A DNA stretch of 64,000 nt from Strongylocentrotus purpuratus (Eukaryota > Echinodermata > Echinoidea > Camarodonta > Strongylocentrotidae), in the NCBI RefSeq assembly GCF_000002235.5, contig NW_022145613.1, forward strand, positions 10,416,429-10,480,428, in the 5' to 3' direction. Made by a program: the position numbers and the translations under genes. The notes beneath the pieces were generated by a model that saw only the letters and a program-made list of their open reading frames with translations, had not been told where the DNA came from and did no database searches. How positions within the stretch are numbered: the first letter of the stretch is position 1; every line of letters begins with the position of its first letter. Shown piece by piece: positions 55,310 through 64,000 of the stretch.

Positions 55310-55628
55310 TTTTTGTGGGAAAATAACGACCATTAGTTGTATAGTCTGATTTTCAGACCCTTGGTTATTAAGTTGATGTAGAAAAATACTGATGTACCCT
55401 TTACAGTTCTTTTGATGTATGTTATTACCAAAGAAAAAAAAGCCAGTCAGTCACTCAATAGTGTCTGACAGTGAGTCTAGAAATTAATCAGGTCTCCTTG
55501 CATAATTTGAATACTAGGACACTGCTAACGTTTAATTTTCACAGATAGCTCATACACGACATATTCATAATTCCTGCAAAGTTCTACAGAATTTGATGTC
55601 GGCCGCAAATGGGACATAGTATCTTTAA
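55310..55628. mobile_element. TTAAAGGTACTATG MITE, copy 2 (left end decayed)
   Basis: Blocks GGGAAAATAACGAC, AGCCAGTCAGTCACTCAATA and CCTGCAAAGTTCTACAG occur in the same order as at 21252-21691. The right end GGGACATAGTATCTTTAA is retained. Confidence 0.75.
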
Positions 55629-58528
55629 CATCAGCGAAATTAATGACAACAATACTTCCACAGCTGCAATAGTGCATTAAAAGGTGTCATGATGAATCTA
55701 ATGTATGTGCACTAGGGTCTTTAGGATTATTTATTCATTGTCTTGTGATGTATATTTTGTCAACCTTTAGACCCTTATGTCTTATGTGAACTTTTTACCT
55801 TTCAAATTCCTCGTATCACCGTTACACTTTTCCCTCTACTAAAAATATGAAAGCTGTTTGATTACTTGGATCATCGGGCAATCGCGTCGGGTCGGGTGGT
55901 CGCGTTACCCGACCTTTTGTGAGAACATGCCATGTTTTTCACGAAACATAGGCGGTGATGTTTGTGAAATAAACCTACCTCATCTACAAATGGTTTGGTC
56001 CGATTTACCCGACAAGTTTTTGAAAAACCCTGTATTTTTTAGCAAATCTACGCAAGGCCGTGTGTGTCACCTTCCGCATTCACATTTCTCATTGGTATTT
56101 TAACCTCGCGTTTCTTCATGTATTTATAAACGTTGATCTTTGCCGTTTGTTGTTCTTTGCTCTTTGTGTTTCATAATTATGTTCTTTCTTGTATTTGTGT
56201 ACGTGTATAATTATATGTAAAATTTTAAAGTATAATTTAGATGTGTGTTTTTTTTTTATAGCAAATCAAAAACAGATTAATTGAAATGGAAGTTCAATTT
56301 TGTTTGATAAATTGATCATTTCAAAATCCAACCATGATGGCCGAAGAGAGCAGGAGCCTGTCAAGAAACGGCACAAATTCATTCTCTGTCAATGACAACT
56401 TGCAACAAGAAATTGGGTTTATTTCAGGCCTGCGGTTAACCTTATATTGATTTTAAACAATTTCCCACACTTTTAAATGTAATTTCGTTTCACACTCGAT
56501 CGAGAAGTCAATATGCGAAGCAAGAAGAGGCCACATTAATTATAGGCCTAGCTCTTCAAACAACTATATAATGATACCCCCACAATCATCCAATCGACAT
56601 CAATAGATTCTTTTGTGCGATGTCTCCAAACGCAGAACATAATACCGAATTTATACAGAGGACCCGTCTTGCATCGACTAGACCGAGGCCAGAGTGACTA
56701 GGCCTAGGCGGTTTTCAGTCTGAATGCTCCATTCCGCATGAGTCAGTCTCATTCCAGTCTATTTATCAACCTACCTTGTCTCTGAAATTGGTGAATAAAA
56801 GCTCTGAGAAGATCTAAACTTTATCTATCAGAAATAAACCAAATTTGTCACAACTATTTCATGAAAAAGAGGTCAGCAAAAACCATTCCAGCTTTATGGG
56901 CAACATTGTATGTGTCACTGTACTTCTCCGCTTCTTATGAACTTAATGTTCAACCTCTCTCAAGCTCCTTTGTGTATTTAAATGAAACGGCTAAATAAAT
57001 AAAAGAACGATACATTACCAACGTATGTAAACTAGTACTTTGTTCCATACTACATGCTGTTGTTTAACTACTATCTCTTGACAATGTAGCAATAAATACT
57101 CATTAAAGTCTTGGCGAGCCATGAACACTGTGCACCATACGATCTTCCTACGAACATATTTTGGAAGAATTGGCAATAGTATTTGATGTTAGTATTCAAA
57201 CACGTAAAATATTAGATGATCGAGGATCCAAAAAGTCATGTTTGATTAATAGCATTTTAATTTTAAGTCATTTAATGCTGCCTTGGAGGGGAAAAGCAAA
57301 AATCGGCTCAGAATCGTAGTGACGTCAAACCAGGAGCGCGACGGTCTACGATTTGAAGCCGATTCTACTTTATTCTGATTAGGAGTGTTGAATACATTGA
57401 ATTCCGATTTTAATATTCTTATCATTATTCAAATCATAAATCAGGAATATGATGTCTGTTTAGATTTTTATATCTAATGTAACTGTAATTTTTCCCAAAA
57501 ATCGGATCGCAGGAGGACGCCTGTAAAAGGTCATGGCTTTATCAAAACAAAATATTCATTCCAGTGTAGTACCCGGATTCGTACGATCATCATAATTATA
57601 ATAAAATCTTCAAGACCTAATGACCTGGGATAACTTGTTATAGGCCTTCGGGCACAGTTAAATAAGTTTTTGCTATTTTGATTTGTAAATTATACGCAGC
57701 GTAAATCGTTTTAAGTTGAATATTCGGTATTTGAGGCAAATTACTCGAAAGGGCTGTTTTTTAAGGTTGCTCATCGACATACACCTGTACATGTATACAG
57801 TCATGTTTGACCGAAATATAGATTTAACGACACACGTCCTTGCATATACTGCTTCATGTAGATTAGGAGTAAACAAAAACACTAATTAATCATATTTTTC
57901 AAATTCCAATATAGGACTAGGTTCGACAGGTTAGTTTTTTGTATTTGAGGGTGGTTGAATGGTGCATTATATACTTTACAAATAATGACATTGGTTGGTG
58001 TATTAAGAGGTAATCCATATCGACTGTTTGGCGAGTTTGGTAAGGAAAACGCTGTAACTATCTGCAAAACTTACTGAGAAACACAAAGAATTCCCCATCC
58101 GTGCGTGTTTACCCTGATTATCCGAAGACAAATTCTCCAGGCAGTGAGTCATATTGGGGTCGTGTAAGATGATGATCAGAGACATCTTTGGTACGATTAA
58201 GATGTATTCTTAGCTCATATATCTCACTTACTTTTCACATTCAATATTCACTGATACTAGCTAGGGACAATATCATTAACAAAAACAAAACATGTCTCCA
58301 GTATGCTATGAAAAACACAGATTATATACAAGCAGATTAAGTGGGATAACACCAAGAAGGGGGGGGGGGGGAATACGGTCTCTGAAACTTGAGGAGGGTT
58401 CTTACATGAACCCTTTTTTCAGAATGGGGCATGCGGAAGGAATGATCCTGTATGCTCGTATGGATGCCCCTAAAGTTATTCTCATCATCATATAGAAACG
58501 CAGATGAGATGATAGCTTCATCTAGATT

Positions 58529-58680
58529 CTACGCGTTATCAGTGTCTGTGATATGATAAAATATTGAATCCCTAAACAAATTGCGCTTCAAAATGATCAA
58601 GAAGTGCCTCAAAATAGTAAGATCTTTGAGTAACCTGTTTTATCATACTCGTTATCCCCAATAGACTGTAGTGTTATGAA
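58529..58680 (+). repeat. Dispersed repeat, copy 2
   Basis: Partner of 34288-34412. This copy has ~30 extra bases in the middle, so neither is a simple truncation of the other. Confidence 0.65.
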
Positions 58681-58969
58681 AACCGTTAGGAAAACGCAAA
58701 TATTGATTTCGATTTCCAATCATGAATATATTGATAATCAAACAGGCGATCGGCTTATAAAAGTCACGGGGTTTCTGACTGACCTTAAGGTTTATAATTA
58801 TCATTGCAGCATGAGCTAAATCCAGGATTTTGTTTCAGAATCTGAGACAAAGTTACCCGATCCCTTTAAAGTTTAAACAGTTTATAACACTTTGAAGAAA
58901 AAAACCAACGAAAAAAAGAAAGAGGAGTGATATTTGATTAGACATCATAAAATCAACAACAATAATGAT

Positions 58970-59385
58970 CCTTGCACGTGCCCCCAGGGGGGGGGGGGGG
59001 GTGGGGCGTCACTCCGAACATGACTGGCTACGCACCCGAGCGTTGGAAGGGTGTCTTTTCAGCTATACGGCGTCGTCGACGTTTTCCTTATAAGGGGGTG
59101 TTTTTCAGGCACTGATCGCACACAAAAAAACCCAAAGGGTACCTTTTTGTAGGTTCACAGGTTTCGACGTTTTCTTAAAAAGAGTACCTTTTCAGGTTTC
59201 CTTACATACCCCATTAGGGCTCGTTTCAGAAAAAGTGCGATACGCCATTAGGGTCTATTTAAGATAAGGTGCGATACGCCATTAGGGTCTATTTCAGAGG
59301 TTGATGAACAAGGGTGGGTAGCACTTGTGTATGAGAGTGACCCTTCCCGCCCCCCCCCCTTACCGGGGCCCGTGCATGTTTCAAG
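58970..59385. mobile_element. Repeat element with GCACGTGCCCCC / GGGGCCCGTGC ends
   Basis: Poly-G adjacent to TGCACGTGCCCCC at the left is mirrored by poly-C and CGGGGCCCGTGCATG at the right. Inside, GTGCGATACGCCATTAGGGTC units of ~30-36 bp repeat three times (59215-59297). Type unknown. Confidence 0.5.
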
Positions 59386-60884
59386 CAAAGTCATCGTTGA
59401 AATCTTCGGATGAAATAACAGCTGTCCTCTACTTTTATCAGGACCTTACTCTTACCTTTTCGTAGGTCGACATGCATGTAAAGAAGTTCAGCTTCAAATA
59501 AATATAAATGGTGTCCTAACAAATCTTACTCCACCCTAGCCATTAGTGTTTCAGGTAACGATAATCGTATATAAGCTACTCATCATCAATAGTGATCTGT
59601 CAGTCAAGTGTCTCTCTAAGTACCTCGGTCTTGAGCTACAACGGGACCAATCATGAACGTCATCTATAACGCAGTACAACTTTCACTCCTTATGTACAAT
59701 GAAATAAAAGCCAATTTCTCCAAACTTCATCTAGGCGATCAAATATTTGTGACCGACAACTACCTGTAACCCCAAAACTGAACTGTAAGTATGTATTTCA
59801 TAGGAAAGATATATTTCCATACCTTTAAAGCTAGTCACTCTGCAACTGAGAAACTTTTGGGAGTGCTGCCTCGGCGTAGCAGATCTGGTTATTCCGAGTG
59901 CTCCAAAGTCGAGAGAAGTTATGCGAATACTAAACGAATGCGATCTATGTACATAGCGTAAACATCTAAAGGTTCAGAAGGTTAGTCTGCTAGCAACAGT
60001 CCCCCAACGTCGCCATAGAGATTTGTTGACTAGTATATTAATGACATATAGTGTTATGGTTCAAAGAACTTTAAATTGATAAGTCGTATGATTGACTTAT
60101 CACTATGAACGTTTTTAATAAGCGGTTCGCATTCGGCGGGGGGGGGGGGGGGGGGGCTAGATGGGGAGGGGCTAGAGGGGGAGGGGCTAGAGGGGGAGGG
60201 GAGAGGGGAATAACGCACGTTACGCACGGGACGTCATTTTGCTGACGTAGGACTACGTCAGCGATAACTTATTTCTGGTACGTGCATTAAATACTTTCAT
60301 AGTTGGGATTAACACAGGTCAAAAAGGTAATCAAAATAACGCTAAATTTCACACATTTGGGGTCTAAAATTATCTTCATAGCAATTTTAGGTCCTAAAAG
60401 AGCATTAGAAATGTCATAGATAAGAATAAGAGCGATAACCATGCACAAGGCATTTGCGGTCTGAAAACAGAACTCAACTATCCCTTTGAACGTTGTATTA
60501 GAAAGGTCTTTTCGTGCGACACAGGTTGACAATCAACACTAATGAGCGACATTGAGTTGACACCCTTGTATTATCTCTCAAGGAACGTGAACCCTGAAAA
60601 GAGCATTTAATCCTCTAAGTCAACTCTATTATTCTTAGATTTGTTATTCTCATAGAGGTCTTTACAATTGAAGTGAACTCCATAAAAGTTTTTCGTGTTT
60701 TCAACCAACTCAAAGTTGTGAATACAAAAGATTTCGTTCTCCTTCTTTTATACCGGTATGATATGTGAACAAAACGACGACGAGAACGGTCAAAATGGTT
60801 TAGATATTGCCAATTCCCCCCGTCCTCCCCTTCTCTCTCTATCTATATCTAGCTATTTATATATCTATGTCTTTAGCTATCTCC

Positions 60885-60911
60885 ATCTCTCTCTCTCTCT
60901 CTCTCTCTCCA

Positions 60912-60944
<33 letters not shown>

Positions 60945-61123
60945 ATTTGATTTCTTTATTTTTTTTAAAATCCCACTCTTTTACCAGTATTACCCCCACC
61001 CCCTTTCCTGTCACTCTTACTTGTCTCTTTCGGTAGCAGAGGTGGATTCAGGGGGGCCGGGCCCCTCCCCTGGCCCCCAAAGTAGTTTCTCTATTTCGAC
61101 ATTGACTCCCCTCCCTTCTCTAT

Positions 61124-61172
<49 letters not shown>
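60885..61172. repeat. (CT)n microsatellites
   Basis: CT runs at 60885-60945 and 61128-61172 flank a repeat end containing AGGTGGATTCAGGGGGGCCGG. Confidence 0.9.
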
Positions 61173-61176
<4 letters not shown>

Positions 61177-62811
61177 CTCTCATTCTATCTAAATCAGCCT
61201 TACTTCTTCAGTTGTACGATTGCAAAAGGAAAAAAACTTTGCCTAAAATTGTGATTTATAAATTCATTATGAGTTTACCAATGTGGTTGTGTCATAGAAT
61301 CATAACTGTAACGAATTTCCAATGATAATCCTATTTTAAGAATGTGTTATTAATCATGACAGAGACATCTTTTTGGTCACCAAACAAAGGTGTAAATTAA
61401 CGGACCCCGCTCATTCTCGAAAAGGACCAACTCTTGAAATGTTAAGATGGTCTGACCCCGAGGATTCGTGACGAATCAGTTCCACTTCAGGTAAACCACG
61501 GAGGTAAGAGATCCTCCTTGGTCCTTGGGCAAACAGACGATTAAACAATATGTTTGATCACATCGGTAAATCGAGAAATTGTTGTGATGGGAAGGTTGAT
61601 AAACACTGTTCAAAGATTATACAATGTAATGCAGTGGCGGAATCAGGGTGTGGCAAGTTATAGAGGCCGCATTTGAGGGCTTTTAGTGAACAGTTGTGTT
61701 ACCCTAGACACCCCCAGCCCCCTCCTCCACCAGTTCATTGCCGGTCAGAGAATCGTTGATTCGTCACTGCAGTGTGCGGCGGAAATGGTTTGCAAGAAGA
61801 AATATGATTTGAGGGGGAGAATGATGAGGAGAAAAAATGGGGTATCTGGAATTCGTACAAGACGAGATCCACGAGACAAGATCAGCGCACAAAACTCATG
61901 CACCTTTTTTGAGACAATGACGAATATTGTAACTCGACTCTTACAAATCTTTTTTTTGGACAAATTACAGACTCCCCCTCCCCCATTTTGAGCTCCCTTG
62001 TACTAAATTCCCTATAGGACAAATCACTTATTAATTTGATGCAATGTCATAGAAGCATACCCGCCAAAATGCTAGGCCGGTGCAGGAGGGGCACCCAACC
62101 CTTCCCCTCCAACAGGGCCCCCACCCAACTACTCTGTTCCCAAGTCCCATAAAGAATATTTTACAATTAAATTTGTGTTAGCAGGCGGTACTTAGCATCA
62201 ACTTTCACACAATCAACCTCTCTGGATAGGTTCTTGACATTGACTGTATTTCAAAGGGACAACATTAATTCTTTCAAGGATGTTGGCCTGCTGAGCTAGC
62301 TGAGTAGGAAATGAAAAAGGAAGACTACCAAAAGCAACGCAGCATATAGGAGTCTTCTCATTTCGGCACAAAATAATGAGGCAAAATTTCTCATCTTATA
62401 CATCTTCATCCCAAGCACCTGCTCGTAAAGTTCAAAGGTTAAGTGGTCATACTTGGAAGAGCCGACTCAGACACACGATTGACCTTGGGAATGTTAATAA
62501 ACCGCCTTCTTAGTATTCAGTCATGTAGTGCAGCTGAAAATTACACGACGCCCCCGTGCTTTGAACTCAGTTACCCCCGCGTTTACCAAGACCGCTCGAT
62601 GACACGGACAAATATGTTAGCATTTATAAACAAGAACCCTCTGTAGAGTCTAAATGTGAAGGATTATCAAAATCCTTTTGATCCTTTAAAAAAAAAGTTT
62701 CAAGTAAAATGCTTTTGTTGTACAGAACTGTTAAACATGGAAGCTGATTTCATCTAACGTCATTTCTTCTTATTCTTATACCCCTTTTTTAAAGCATTTT
62801 ATTATCCTAAG

Positions 62812-63515
62812 TACACTGTCGCTCATAAAGTTGGAATATTTTTGTTTTACCCCAATTTATGGAATATTTTTGTTTTACCCCAATTTATGGAATTATTTTA
62901 AAAATAATTAAAAAATAATAAATCTAGATAATAGTATACCTTCTCAGATCTAATTGAATAATAATTTGACAATGTGTGTTTTGCGTGACTGCTAAAGCAT
63001 GTGCATGCTACTATGCTTATCAACTAGGGGACCTACGCCCTTAAGTCATAAATGACAGTAATGAGGATTAATGCCCCACAAAAGGGCACTAATATAGCAC
63101 ATCGACACGGTTTTGATCCTGGGGCCTCACAGTTACGAGGCCACTGCTTTGTCACTGAACCATGACTGTACGCAGCGGGGACTAGGGTAGGGGGCAGTTT
63201 TCATTAAAAAAAAACCTGAAGTCAAATTTTCAATAATTTATTGCATTTTACCCCGGTCCCCAACATACAAAAATCCTCTGGACGGCCATGCTTTATGGCT
63301 CAAGGCATGGGCGCAAGGGCGTAGGTCCCCTAGCTGATAAGCATAGTAGCATACACATGCTTTAGCAGTCACGCAAAACACATTGTCAAATTATTATTCA
63401 ATAAATTCTGAGAATGTGTACTATTATCTAGATCTATTATTTTTAAATTATTTTTAAAATAATTCCATAAATTGGGGTTAAACAAAAATATTCCAACTTT
63501 ATGAGCGACAGTGTA
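62812..63515. mobile_element. Tc1/mariner-type MITE with ~200-bp inverted arms and a nested SINE
   Basis: Ends TACACTGTCGCTCATAAAG and CTTTATGAGCGACAGTGTA lie next to TA. The arms match inward to GGGGACCTACGCCCTT (63030) and AAGGGCGTAGGTCCCC (63315). The left arm alone carries a 28-bp tandem duplication (GGAATATTTTTGTTTTACCC unit). The centre holds a minus-strand tRNA-like head and CATTAATCCTCAT body (63060-63170). No transposase. Confidence 0.8.
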
Positions 63516-64000
63516 TGTGAAGATTATAGAACGAGCACCGTTTAGGATCAAGTAACTTTAAGAACAAGTTGTCATCCAGGAAGGTCGTCAGAGTCCTCGT
63601 TTTCGCGACGTCATTCACAAATAAAGTTCATCAACCTTTTGTAGCCGTCAGGGTTTTTGCCTAGATGGCAAACATTTAATAAAAATGGAATAGAAAACAA
63701 CAAGAATAATAAAGAATAAGCCGTGAATGTTATGTTGCTTAGCTTTTGGATATGCCTTGTCAAACGAAAGTTCAAAACCCGCCAGTCGGGTCGCTGCCTC
63801 GGGGATCAAGCCCAAAGAATTGAATGTCATAAGAAAACAAAATGTCATATTAACAGCAAAAGCATTACGAGCTCGCAAAGATTTTGAAAAATCAAATCAA
63901 GGGAAATTTCATTATCGTATTGTATATCCCCTAAAAAAAAATCATGTTCGGATTACTTTATAAGTCCCCACGCTGTTCTAGAATTATTATTTTTTTTGGG

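Larger units (their letters stand above)
46617..64000. other. Region upstream of gene C without recognisable coding genes
   Basis: I checked the longer reading frames and found no family similarity; they are short and low-complexity or fall in repeats. Because gene C exon 1 begins with an acceptor, a 5' non-coding exon and promoter should lie in here, but no donor can be assigned without transcript data. Confidence 0.5.

Noticed and set aside
55858..56103. 81-codon plus-strand frame
   Set aside because: No recognisable domain, no splice context and no codon signal; likely chance.
61686..61991. 101-codon plus-strand frame
   Set aside because: Starts in a repeat end and shows no similarity to any family I know.

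Overview
This window is eukaryotic. It has spliced genes with GT-AG introns, abundant microsatellites, poly-G/poly-C runs, tRNA-derived SINEs and many short foldback (MITE-like) elements. The style fits a marine deuterostome invertebrate, most likely an echinoderm such as a sea urchin. That is an inference from repeat style and gene content, because no species marker is present.

Three genes of the organic anion transporter family (OATP/SLCO; 12-helix membrane transporters with a Kazal-like extracellular domain) lie in the same orientation on the minus strand. Gene C runs 46606 to 33141: 10 coding exons, 751 codons, OATP4-like. Gene B runs 25986 to 13543: 11 coding exons, 736 codons. Gene A starts at 1686 and leaves the window on the left, with only exons 1 and 2 present. 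I rebuilt B and C exon by exon from splice sites. Both give uninterrupted frames, and their intron phases match exactly except for one intron present in B and absent in C. This is a tandem-duplicated transporter cluster. A short plus-strand gene at about 26.3-27.1 kb encodes Gemin7, an SMN-complex Sm-fold protein. It sits head-to-head with gene B across a short intergenic stretch.

Layout: 1-1.7 kb start of gene A with a (CT)n tract at its intron 1 acceptor; 1.7-12.9 kb non-coding (LINE-like tail, GA tract, TTAA-flanked MITE, possibly gene B 3' UTR); 12.9-26.0 kb gene B, whose introns hold at least eight foldback elements; 26.0-27.1 kb shared promoter and gemin7; 27.1-28.6 kb SINE head and a Helitron-like non-autonomous element with a ~157 bp tandem core; 28.6-33.1 kb intergenic with SINE, foldback and CT tracts; 33.1-46.6 kb gene C, with a 35-bp minisatellite, a SINE, degenerate exon 4 copies and an 11-bp minisatellite in its introns; 46.6-64 kb no recognisable coding gene, dense in MITEs, SINEs and low-complexity DNA, possibly holding a 5' non-coding exon of gene C.

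The transporters probably move amphipathic organic anions (steroid or thyroid hormone conjugates, bile-salt-like compounds, eicosanoids, xenobiotics) across the plasma membrane, but substrates cannot be read from sequence. The main leads are the exon 4-derived pseudo-exons in gene C, a nuclear-receptor-like DR1 motif repeated in the Helitron-like element upstream of gene B, several foldback families with shared TTAA-type ends, and a SINE superfamily with a shared body but different tails. I found no complete transposase, CRISPR array or bacterial-type operon.
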